Positions 34,330 to 42,018 of a DNA stretch of 64,000 bases are shown here, piece by piece; position 1 is the first letter of the stretch; every line of letters begins with the position of its first letter. The stretch covers positions 62,001 to 126,000 of the forward strand of contig NZ_BAYD01000006.1 in assembly GCF_000685075.1 (NCBI RefSeq), in the 5' to 3' direction. Origin of the DNA: Paraburkholderia oxyphila NBRC 105797. GTDB taxonomy: Bacteria > Pseudomonadota > Gammaproteobacteria > Burkholderiales > Burkholderiaceae. Below the pieces are notes generated by a model that saw nothing but the letters and a program-made list of their open reading frames with translations, made no database searches and was not told the origin of the DNA. Position numbers and translations under genes: made by a program.

Positions 34330-35229
34330 TCAATAGCCACGGCGAGGCTCCATTCGAGCCATGTGCTCGTGGTGCACGCCGGTCAGCCACAGGCGAATCC
34401 GCTGCTGTGAATTCTCATCGCTGATGCCGCGCGTCGGGTCGAGAAGAAGGAAGTGGTCGACCAGCTCTCCAGGTTCGCGTCCGAATCGCTCTGCGCCGAA
34501 CACTGCGTCGTCGATGGCGAGCCAGTGCCTTAGCCGTTTGCCATAGACATAACTGGCGATGACATAAGTACGCTCAGTGCCATCAAGCACATAGCTGCGA
34601 CGTGGCTTAATGCTACTGGTCGTGCCGACGACGCGCGGCCGCAGTTCGGGCGGCAGGTGGGCAATGACGCGCTCCTCTGGCAAGCGACGGACCCACGACG
34701 TTGTGAGCACAATCTCAACATCGGGATAAGGTGCAAGCAGTTCGGCAAGCACGGGCGCAAATTCGAGAAGCGGGCGCCCCGTGTCGAGCGTTATCTCATC
34801 GTCCTCGCCGATGTACGCGTTGCCCGCATGGAGGGTTCCATCGAAATCGACGAATAGCGTTGGCGTCATGTTGTCCATGACCAGGTGCACCGCTACAGGC
34901 TGCTCTCGCCCCGGCGAACGCTGCTCCATCACCTTGTACCAGTCGACGGTGTGGCCAACTGCCTCGAGAGCGTCGCTAGCGTCTTCCCGTTTCATAACTA
35001 GCATCTCTAGTCCGAACCCAGCGAGTACCATAAAGAGAGCATCCGTACCGACGGACAATCCATCTTCGATGCGACTCAAGTCAGTGACATCGACATAAAG
35101 ATAGTCAGCAGCGTCGAGAAGGTTAAGCTCGCATCGCAGCCTAAAATCGCGAACCAGCCCGCCGAGCGCACGAAGGTCTGCGGCGTGCGGGACGAGCGCC
35201 GAATTCGGCGTTGATGATGCTGAAGGCAT
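34330..35229 (-). CDS. HTH (XRE/HipB-like) - HAD phosphatase-fold fusion protein
   Basis: 299 aa in two parts. Residues about 17-75 (LGGLVRDFRLR...EAADYLYVD..DLSRIEDGLSVGTDALFMVLAGFGL) read as a Cro/HipB-type helix-turn-helix. After a linker, residues about 125-275 form a HAD domain: motif I TLFVDFDGTLH, motif II VLTTSWVRRL, a conserved basic region, and motif IV WLAIDDAVFG. The LxFDGxLH...TTSW pattern resembles the HAD family linked by others to RNA-repair proteins (HAD_SAK). A DNA-binding domain on a HAD phosphatase is uncommon and suggests a self-regulated enzyme in an accessory locus. Both domains are fairly clear; the role is unknown. Confidence 0.72.
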   Translation of the reverse strand: MPSASSTPNSALVPHAADLRALGGLVRDFRLRCELNLLDAADYLYVDVTDLSRIEDGLSVGTDALFMVLAGFGLEMLVMKREDASDALEAVGHTVDWYKVMEQRSPGREQPVAVHLVMDNMTPTLFVDFDGTLHAGNAYIGEDDEITLDTGRPLLEFAPVLAELLAPYPDVEIVLTTSWVRRLPEERVIAHLPPELRPRVVGTTSSIKPRRSYVLDGTERTYVIASYVYGKRLRHWLAIDDAVFGAERFGREPGELVDHFLLLDPTRGISDENSQQRIRLWLTGVHHEHMARMEPRRGY

Positions 35230-35412
35230 AGCGGTGGTCTGCGAGACAAATAGGTTCCCGGCTCCCAGAGACGGTTACCAGTTCAATAGTGCGCGATGCG
35301 GGAAATGAGCCATCGCCGCTCAGTGGGAGCCCCCACCTCGACGAACTCTGACCTAGTCAGCCAGGACGGCTCCTGCCGTAGTGCCAGCAACGCTCGCGCC
35401 GCGTGTAACGAC

Positions 35413-35853
35413 TCATTCGTTGTCGGCTTTTTCGTGCTCGGGACAGCGCGTCTTTATCCAGTCGTTTGGAACCAACCTGCCGCGCTTGCCGCACACTTCG
35501 CAGAGGCGAGTGCTCATCAACGCGGCTACTTGGATCATGCCCGCCTGATAATCATTTGGTCCGTCCGAGTAAAAGCGGAGTCCACCGAATTTTTCCTTCA
35601 CCTGCCGGGCGACGACCTGTGGCGCGCCGATTTTTGTCGCGTACTGAAGGTTCAGGCAGAGGGCGTCGATCAGGTCATACCACCCATCGCCGCATTCGAC
35701 GCCCCAGGTTGCAAATAGCGTTGGCACAGCAGGGACTTCGGGATCATCGGGATCCCCAATGGGCTGGGCAGTAAAGATCAGCGGGTAGTCGGCGCGCAAC
35801 TTGGCTTCCAATTCTGGGCTCAAATTCTTTCTCCGTTGTTGGCACTTCGACAC
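35413..35853 (-). CDS. Uncharacterised protein with C-terminal zinc-ribbon (paralogue of 36708-37340)
   Basis: 146 aa, start uncertain (GTG at 35853, no good ribosome site). The N-terminal half has LSPELEAKLRADYPLIF, then WGVECGDGWYDLIDALCLNL; the middle has QVKEKFGGLRFYSDG and MIQVAALMSTRLCEVCGKRG; the C-terminus TRCPEH completes a C-x2-C...C-x2-H zinc-ribbon. The same layout is seen in a second gene of this island. I know this as a recurring hypothetical family in proteobacterial accessory regions; no activity is known to me. Confidence 0.65.
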   Translation of the reverse strand: MSKCQQRRKNLSPELEAKLRADYPLIFTAQPIGDPDDPEVPAVPTLFATWGVECGDGWYDLIDALCLNLQYATKIGAPQVVARQVKEKFGGLRFYSDGPNDYQAGMIQVAALMSTRLCEVCGKRGRLVPNDWIKTRCPEHEKADNE

Positions 35854-35974
35854 ACGCCGACTGAGCCTGGTGCTTCGTCGCTCGCGTTCCTCGCGGCGCC
35901 GAGCTTCCTGCGTTTTGATCTCGACAACATCGGGCGCAGACCAGCCACGATGCGGCCGCGCATGCGATAGCTAC

Positions 35975-36664
35975 TCATGTCGGGATCCCATGCAGGATCC
36001 GCCCCAAGATGGCTTCCACCCGCTCGGCGCCGTCGGAGTCAGTCGTCGCAGCGTCATATGGCGTCTTGCCGCCGAGTTCAGGATGCGGATGGTGCATCCA
36101 GGCGTCGGCGTCGGCCGCGTCATCCCAGACATGCGTTGCAAGGCGCAGGAGCCGCCACGCCAGGCTCGGTTTTTCACGCCAGGCATTCATGTCGTCCACG
36201 GACACACCAGTGACCGACGGCTTTACGCAGCCTGCCAGATCCGCGATTGAGCTAGTTTTCTTCAGGTTCTGGTTTCCTTCGAGCGGCAATCCATTCTTTT
36301 CGAGTAACTCGTTGGCGGCCCTGATGAACTCACGAAGGGAATCAAAGTAGGCAGCATCTACGGCGGACGTGGGCGATGACGTGGTTCCGGCCAGCGCCAA
36401 GCTGCGCAGATCGGAAAGGCCGTCGCTCAGGTCGCGGTGTGAGACCCGGATCCACTCGCCGAGGGTGGCATTCACGCAGTGCTGACACAGGTCGAGGCCT
36501 AGCTCGGAACAGTCACCAAACACCGAATGGAACCCGGCGCGCCAAGCGAGCGACACCCGTTCGTGCCATTCGCCGTCGCTGTCCGCTGGGCTCATCCGGC
36601 GCCCACACCGGTCGCAGGTGCAGGCAGCCACTTCCTGGACAGTTTTCTCACGGTATTCGAGCAT
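35975..36664 (-). CDS. Zinc-ribbon protein with DUF2384/MbcA-ParS-Xre-like C-terminus
   Basis: 229 aa with GGAG six bases before the ATG. The N-terminal ~75 residues have two Cys pairs (CTCDRCGRRM and LDLCQHCV) around WHERVSLAWRAGFHSVFGD. The C-terminal 40 residues, HPHPELGGKTPYDAATTDSDGAERVEAILGRILHG, match the toxin-binding tail of Xre/MbcA/ParS antitoxins (LGGxxPxxxL...G...V...L.RI..G), which usually pair with RES-domain toxins. I see no RES gene next to it, so it is either an orphan, a decoy, or uses the tail in another way. It is 43 bp downstream of the 36708-37340 gene. Confidence 0.65.
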   Translation of the reverse strand: MLEYREKTVQEVAACTCDRCGRRMSPADSDGEWHERVSLAWRAGFHSVFGDCSELGLDLCQHCVNATLGEWIRVSHRDLSDGLSDLRSLALAGTTSSPTSAVDAAYFDSLREFIRAANELLEKNGLPLEGNQNLKKTSSIADLAGCVKPSVTGVSVDDMNAWREKPSLAWRLLRLATHVWDDAADADAWMHHPHPELGGKTPYDAATTDSDGAERVEAILGRILHGIPT

Positions 36665-36707
36665 GCGCTACTCCTCCGACCACAGCGAGGGGCCGACCAG
36701 ACACGTT

Positions 36708-37340
36708 TTATGCAGGCGTCAACGCCTGGTGCAGGGGGCCCACCGGCGTAGTGCAGTCATCGCAATACACACGACGCCAATAGGCTTCGCGATACTTGCC
36801 AGGCCTGCCGCAGCTCTCGCAGATATAGCGGGAACTCGCTTCCGCGATGTCTATGTAAGAGCGAATGCGTTCCGCAATATCCGCCGGGCACATGCTCCCA
36901 AGCAGTAACTCCACTTTGAGTTCACCACCGACTTGTGAGATGTCCGTGCAGATGGGAAGGATCGGGAAGGTCACGCGGCCGGTCGCGAGTGCACCTTCCA
37001 AGGCTGCGACTTTGTCCGGAAGCTGCAATTGGTCGTACAACAATGCACGTAGCTCGCACTCGACATCACGCGCCAGCGCTTCAATAATTGGATACCAGCC
37101 ACCTCCGCACAGAATTCCAAAGTGCGAAATGTTCGCCGGGTATGACCAGGGAAAATGGACTGCGCGGAAGAAGAGCGGGTACTTTGCGAGCACCTCGTTC
37201 TGCCGGTAAGTCAGCGTCCACACGCGGGGTTGGGGGTGCAGCTCTGTGTCCACTGGTTCAACCATCTTAACCATTCGGCGCACGGCTGCCGAGTTCTCGA
37301 TTGACCGTGTGCGACGCTGTGCTCGAGGAGCAGTCACCAA
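36708..37340 (-). CDS. Uncharacterised protein with C-terminal zinc-ribbon (paralogue of 35413-35853)
   Basis: Up to 210 aa; starts at 37340, 37274 or 37265 are all possible and none has a clear ribosome site. It shares with the 146-aa gene the order YPLFF..., GILCGGGWYPIIEALARDVE, then ISQVGGELKVELLLG, a helix ending in ASSRYICESCGRPGKY, and the last CDDC, i.e. C-x2-C...C-x2-C. The central QVKEKFG motif is lost. It heads the small leftward unit with the DUF2384-like gene. Function unknown. Confidence 0.6.
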   Translation of the reverse strand: MVTAPRAQRRTRSIENSAAVRRMVKMVEPVDTELHPQPRVWTLTYRQNEVLAKYPLFFRAVHFPWSYPANISHFGILCGGGWYPIIEALARDVECELRALLYDQLQLPDKVAALEGALATGRVTFPILPICTDISQVGGELKVELLLGSMCPADIAERIRSYIDIAEASSRYICESCGRPGKYREAYWRRVYCDDCTTPVGPLHQALTPA

Positions 37341-37558
37341 TAAATCTCCGTCATCAAACCTCCGCGCAGACGCGCGGGTTTCTCGCAGTGAGCGATCGTA
37401 AAAATGAAGTCTGCTACCGACGCATGCGTCGTGTGGAGTCCATCTTCGACGTCAGCGGTGCATATCAATGGGCAGTTCGCGTGCCGCGAACGCAATGCCG
37501 GGGAACGAGACGAAAGCGTTGCCTAAAATTGTGGCGTCGTCGGCACGAGCTTGGGCGA

Positions 37559-37577
37559 TTCTACGAATTACGTAGAG
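37559..37577. promoter_or_regulatory. Operator-like palindrome O1 upstream of XRE gene
   Basis: TTCTACG-AATTA-CGTAGAG, 7-bp arms with one mismatch. It repeats the palindrome that overlaps the start codon 33 bases downstream (three helical turns). Confidence 0.6.
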
Positions 37578-37591
37578 AAACAACAAGCGAA

Positions 37592-37610
37592 TTCTACGAT
37601 ATTCGTAGAA
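37592..37610. promoter_or_regulatory. Operator-like palindrome O2 overlapping XRE start codon
   Basis: TTCTACGA-TAT-TCGTAGAA is a perfect 8-bp inverted repeat whose last base is the A of the ATG. With O1 it looks like a cooperative autorepression site for the XRE protein encoded here. Confidence 0.65.
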
Positions 37611-37936
37611 TGAAAAAGCAGAAGTCATCGACCTTGTTCGGCCGCCGCTTGCGGGAAGCGCGTTTACGCTTCGGAATTCCGCAAGACAAACTGGGGGTGC
37701 GAATTGGCCTTGATGAACACACTGCAAGTGCACGCATAAGCAGATACGAAACCGGCGAGAACGAGCCGCCTTTCGGTACCGCTGTGAACCTGGCGAAGAT
37801 TCTTTGCTTGCCGGCTGCTTACTTTTACTGTGAAGACGATGAACTTGCGGAGCTGGTGCTCGCGTGGCCGCGTTTGTCCAACGCTGTGCGGAAGGAGATT
37901 AGAGCGCTGATTCCGGCAGGTCTAGTAGACCGGTGA
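37610..37936 (+). CDS. XRE-family transcriptional regulator
   Basis: 108 aa from the ATG at 37610, placed right after two palindromes; the longer open frame to 37301 runs through them and is unlikely. The helix-turn-helix is LFGRRLREARLRFGIPQDKLGVRIGLDEHTASARISRYETGENEPPFGTAVNLAKIL, typical of Cro/CI and phage-like repressors, with a short C-terminal tail (ELVLAWPRLSNAVRKEIRALI). It probably represses its own promoter and perhaps the mobile-element genes that face it. A hairpin with a T run lies downstream at 38024-38047. Confidence 0.85.
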   Translation: MKKQKSSTLFGRRLREARLRFGIPQDKLGVRIGLDEHTASARISRYETGENEPPFGTAVNLAKILCLPAAYFYCEDDELAELVLAWPRLSNAVRKEIRALIPAGLVDR

Positions 37937-38023
37937 TGCTCTCCGCGTACGCGCACGATTAGCCAGATCTATATCGGAGTGCAAACGTCTGAAGTTCATT
38001 TCTGGTGCCCGCCTTACGCTCTT

Positions 38024-38047
38024 CTGGGTCAGGAACCCAGTATTTTT
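38024..38047 (+). terminator. Terminator-like hairpin after XRE gene
   Basis: CTGGGT / ACCCAG stem with a 5-base loop followed by TATTTTT on the plus strand. It lies inside the convergent end of the gmtX-like gene. The stem is only 6 bp. Confidence 0.45.
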
Positions 38048-38667
38048 CGTATCGCCGAGACGAACCCGATCTTGAATATCGCGCGCCCCTTCGAGTTGAG
38101 AATTCGCCCGTTCTCGTCCTGCTGCCAGCCCTCAACCTCCATCAGCTTGTCGCTGATTGCATGACGGAGCGCCTCTTTCTCCGATTCGGTCAGGCCATGG
38201 GAGGGCGGCAAAATCTGAATAGCTTGCTGCTGCACGTTTGCGGGTGCCAATGGGCGTTTGTCGACAACAATATTGGCCTGTTGCTTGAGCACATTGAGTT
38301 CACCGCGTAGCTTCCGGTTCTCGGCTAGGGCGCAGCCCATCACCGCCCGTACTGCCGGGTCGGGGATTTTGTCGAGCACGGCGTAGATGGGATTCTCGTT
38401 GGCCTTGCGGGGCTTTCTGACGACTCCGTCCGTGTGCCGAGCCCAAGCCGCGATCAGCCCTTTGAAGTCATCACCCGTCTTGTTGTGGATAGTCTGGGCG
38501 GTGGGTCCGCCGCGTTCGACTGAAAGACGGGCGATGGTGGCGACCGAGTAATCCTTGCTGCCGCGCTCGTACTGTTCCCGGCACACGACATGCACGATGT
38601 CGAGATTCCTGGCCTTGCGCAGGCCGACCCCCGTCTTCAGTTGCTCGAGAAGATCGTCAGGATGCAT
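38029..38667 (-). CDS. gmtX: Gamma-mobile-trio protein GmtX-like
   Basis: 212 aa from the ATG at 38667, which has GGAGG at 6 bases; the ATG at 38673 touches the ribosome site. The N-terminus MHPDDLLEQLKTGVGLRKARNL is followed by a short winged-helix-like stretch (SVATIARLSVERGGPTAQTIHNKTG) and a long helical C-terminal half. I recognise it as the small GmtX partner of the two recombinases encoded just upstream (gene order Y-Z-X, all leftward, overlapping). It probably binds DNA or assists the recombinases; its biochemical role is not established. Confidence 0.72.
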   Translation of the reverse strand: MHPDDLLEQLKTGVGLRKARNLDIVHVVCREQYERGSKDYSVATIARLSVERGGPTAQTIHNKTGDDFKGLIAAWARHTDGVVRKPRKANENPIYAVLDKIPDPAVRAVMGCALAENRKLRGELNVLKQQANIVVDKRPLAPANVQQQAIQILPPSHGLTESEKEALRHAISDKLMEVEGWQQDENGRILNSKGRAIFKIGFVSAIRKILGS

Positions 38668-38669
38668 CG

Positions 38670-41600
38670 TCATCCTCCAAAAAGGCTATTTGCGCGCGGC
38701 TGCCGCTTGGAGTTTCGGACGGCCTCGATCACCTGCCGGAAGCCAACGCCGGCAGACTTTTCTTCAATGAAGTTGACTGTCTCCTCAAGCAGGCCGAAGT
38801 CCTTAAGCATCCGGTGGCCTTCCGCAATCTCCACCGCGCCCTTAAGACTACCGGCGCGTGCCTGGATCAGTTTCATGACCTCGTTGCCGACATTGAGCTG
38901 CTGATCGGGACTGAGCCGGAAGAAGACCGGTGGCTTGCCGTTCATCTCCAGCATGGCATCGAGTATCTGGCTGCGCCGCAAGTTGGCCTTGCTGGCATCG
39001 ACCTCCGGATAGATCACGGCGTTTTCGCACATGACTTCGAGTTGGTGCATTTCGGATTCCGTTTCGACCAAAGCGAACTGGATGTCGGATATCCCGCCGT
39101 TGGCAACGAGGCTCATCCCGCCCGAGTCCTTCGCGTGGGAATTCGCGATTTCGATACTGCGCTTGACGAGGCGCATACACTCATGGAGATCACCAAAGAG
39201 CTTGTTGGCCTTTTCTGCTTCTGCCTCGTAGCGCTGGGATTCCCGTTCCAGATCTTTCCCCTGTGCAAAGATCTGATCGCGTTCCTCGCAAACGCTGCGT
39301 ACCTCTTCGAGGGCGTGGACTTCCTGCTCCAGACGAACGTAGCGCTCGGCACACTCCGTTGCCTCGTAGGCAATCTGATTGAAACGGGCGACGAGGCCAG
39401 GCAGAAAGGCCGGACCGCTCAGGAAGAAGCGGCAGCGTATGCAGTTGCGCTCCTGCGGATAGCCGAGAACAGGTGCGAAAAGACTTTTTTGGTTTTTTTG
39501 ATCTGTCAGTGGCTCGCCACCGACATCGCACAGACTGCCCCCGACCGGGCAGATACCCTTATCCTCGATGACGAAACCCGCTGCTGACTTTTGCTGCTGG
39601 CAGGCGTTAAGCGCATCGGGACTGGTGTAGGCAAAGCGCTGCTCGATTTCCTGGTAGGTCCTTTCCATCAGGAAGCGCTTGTGGCTGGCCTCTGCATCTG
39701 CCAGCATCCGACGTTCGGCCTCCTGCATGACTTCGGTGACAAATGCCTTGCCCGCCTTGGTGTAGTACAGCGTCATGATGATTCGCTCATGACCGGCAAT
39801 GAGCTTGCAGATCACAGGAAAGGGAACGCCGCCCTCTAGCGCAAACGCCGTGATCAGCGAGACGCGCAGAGCATGCAATGGGTAGTACGTTGCATTGGTG
39901 CCAGGAACTACAAAACGGATCGGCGAGCCATCATCGAGCGTTTCTCCAACCTTCGCGCAGCGTTTTTCCAGCTCGGAAAGAAGCTGATGCCAGATGCGGT
40001 CAATAGTAGCCCTAGAAATTGGTTTTCTCCGATCCGCGCCCTTTGCGGTGGCATCCCGAAACAGAAAGCAGGCGGAACCGCGTTCCTTCAGCACGGCATG
40101 GTGCGGCGGCGTCCGCTCGAAGTGCTTGCTTTTCAAGTCTAGCCACAGGGTCGGGGCATCAACGGAGTTGTAACGCTTCTGCCAGTTGCGCAGCTTCTCC
40201 AGCCAGTACAGCGCAGGCTCGTAGGTCCAGGGGATGGTGTAGCCCTTTTCCGTCTCGTCCTTGTTGATGTCGGCCGTCTTGTTGGTGTTGATGTAAAAGC
40301 CGGCTCCCGCTTCGTTCGAGCTTCGATGGAACACGCCACGCTGCGAGGGACGCTTCTTGTCGCCCATGGCGAGTGGCCAGTCATTCAAAACGAACTTGCC
40401 GGACTCATAGCGCCAGGTATCGGCTTCGCCCGAGTCCAGCATCCGTACCTGGAACGTCCGCAGCGGCAGTTCCAGCTTGAGGTAGAGGGCCACGGATCGC
40501 ACGGGCGACCAGAATTCGATGATCTTTTCGGGGAGCGCATAGGTCTCGCGCTCGTATTTCGTTGTGACACGCTCGCGCCACACGCAGTCTGGGTCATCAG
40601 GTTTGACCAGCGCAGGGTCTGTGGCAAACCAGTCACCACGGGTACCGGAGTCCATCACCTGCTGCGCCCACTTCCAGTCCTGGAATGTCGGGCCCTGCGC
40701 GAGCATGGCCCGCAATTCCTTGATGTAGCGGTAGGGCAGTGGCGTTTTCAGGGTTTCGGTCGCCGCGATACCAGTTCCGAGTTGCTTGGAAACCGGATTA
40801 TGGAATTCGACGGGGATGACGCGATGGCCGAGGTCGTCTTCGACTGAGAGCTTCTCCGAGAGCACCCACGCGAGAAAGTCATGTACAGCGTTGTTTAAAT
40901 CTGCGTCACCACGTTTCGGTTTGGAATCTCCGGGCAATGCTCCTGCCCCCTTCTTTGCAGCCATCATCACATCGATGAATGGCGGCTTGCGTGTCTGGCG
41001 GCGCAGGAAAGCGTAGGGATTGCGTTCCTGTCCACCCTGGATAATGTAGGTCAGCAGGAACTTGTCGAGGGCTTGTCGCTTTTGGTCATTGTTTGTACGT
41101 TGGGCGTCCAGCCACTCGCTTGCCAGGGCTCGCCAGTCTTCAATGCGGGTGTCGTGTTCCAGCAGGTAGCGAAACTCCAGGTCCGACCTCTTGTTCATTC
41201 TCTTCACTTTCATCCGCGGGAACGGATTGCGCAAGTGGGCAGGAATGATTCGGTAGCCTTCTGCGTTGCACTCCGCAAATTTCTCCTTGAGTACCCAGTC
41301 CAGGAAGTCGCTGATGGCGCTGTGGGCGGTCTTGGCTGAGTCCTCTGTCCGGTCGGCCAGGTCCAACGCGTCCCACAGCGACGGCCACGTGGAACGCGCG
41401 TCCAGCAGTGCGACGGGGCGTTTGTCCAATTGCAGTTCGTGCAGGTACCGCACGAAGAACTGTGCAATGGCAGCTCGCGTGAAGGTTATCTGCGCTTTCT
41501 GAGTTGAGAGCCACTCCGCTGCCAGCGCCCGCCAGTCCTCGAAGGCGGGATCGACGTCAAGCAGGAAACGGAATTCGGGATCGAACTTCACGACCGTCTT

Positions 41601-42017
41601 GCGGTGGCTCACCCGCGGGAACGGATTGCGCAAGTGGGCAGGAATGACGCGGCGGCCTTCTGCGTTGTACTCCGCAAATTTCTCCTTGAGTACCCAGTCC
41701 AGGAAATCGCTGATGGCGCTGTGGGCGGTCTTGGCTGAGTTCTCTGTCCGGTCGGCCAGGTCCAACGCGTCCCACAGCGACGGCCACGTGGAGCGCGCGT
41801 CCAGCAGTGCGACGGGGCGTTTGTCCAGTTGCAGTTCGTGCAGGTACCGCACGAAGAACTGTGTAATGTTACTTTGCTTGGCTTTCACACTTTTCTGAGT
41901 TGGGAACCACTCCACCGCCAGCGCCCGCCAGTCCTCAAAGGCAGGATCGAAGTCGAGCAGGAAGCGGAATTCGGGATCGAACTTGCCGACTATCTTTTTG
42001 ACACCCATGCAGCCCAT
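38670..42017 (-). CDS. gmtZ: Gamma-mobile-trio integrase GmtZ-like, large tyrosine recombinase
   Basis: 1115 aa with AGGAG 8 bases before the ATG, inside the end of gmtY. The tyrosine-recombinase residues are visible in the central part: H715-x2-R718 (LHALR), H743 (AGHER) and Tyr751/752 (TLYYTK). The C-terminal ~350 residues are helical with coiled-coil stretches around QEVHALEEV and LERESQRYEAEAEKANKLF. The N-terminal region contains three copies of a ~132-aa module; copies 1 and 2 are almost identical (see findings). It overlaps gmtX. It should cut and join the element ends with GmtY. Confidence 0.8.
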   Translation of the reverse strand: MGCMGVKKIVGKFDPEFRFLLDFDPAFEDWRALAVEWFPTQKSVKAKQSNITQFFVRYLHELQLDKRPVALLDARSTWPSLWDALDLADRTENSAKTAHSAISDFLDWVLKEKFAEYNAEGRRVIPAHLRNPFPRVSHRKTVVKFDPEFRFLLDVDPAFEDWRALAAEWLSTQKAQITFTRAAIAQFFVRYLHELQLDKRPVALLDARSTWPSLWDALDLADRTEDSAKTAHSAISDFLDWVLKEKFAECNAEGYRIIPAHLRNPFPRMKVKRMNKRSDLEFRYLLEHDTRIEDWRALASEWLDAQRTNNDQKRQALDKFLLTYIIQGGQERNPYAFLRRQTRKPPFIDVMMAAKKGAGALPGDSKPKRGDADLNNAVHDFLAWVLSEKLSVEDDLGHRVIPVEFHNPVSKQLGTGIAATETLKTPLPYRYIKELRAMLAQGPTFQDWKWAQQVMDSGTRGDWFATDPALVKPDDPDCVWRERVTTKYERETYALPEKIIEFWSPVRSVALYLKLELPLRTFQVRMLDSGEADTWRYESGKFVLNDWPLAMGDKKRPSQRGVFHRSSNEAGAGFYINTNKTADINKDETEKGYTIPWTYEPALYWLEKLRNWQKRYNSVDAPTLWLDLKSKHFERTPPHHAVLKERGSACFLFRDATAKGADRRKPISRATIDRIWHQLLSELEKRCAKVGETLDDGSPIRFVVPGTNATYYPLHALRVSLITAFALEGGVPFPVICKLIAGHERIIMTLYYTKAGKAFVTEVMQEAERRMLADAEASHKRFLMERTYQEIEQRFAYTSPDALNACQQQKSAAGFVIEDKGICPVGGSLCDVGGEPLTDQKNQKSLFAPVLGYPQERNCIRCRFFLSGPAFLPGLVARFNQIAYEATECAERYVRLEQEVHALEEVRSVCEERDQIFAQGKDLERESQRYEAEAEKANKLFGDLHECMRLVKRSIEIANSHAKDSGGMSLVANGGISDIQFALVETESEMHQLEVMCENAVIYPEVDASKANLRRSQILDAMLEMNGKPPVFFRLSPDQQLNVGNEVMKLIQARAGSLKGAVEIAEGHRMLKDFGLLEETVNFIEEKSAGVGFRQVIEAVRNSKRQPRANSLFGG

Positions 42018-42018
42018 A

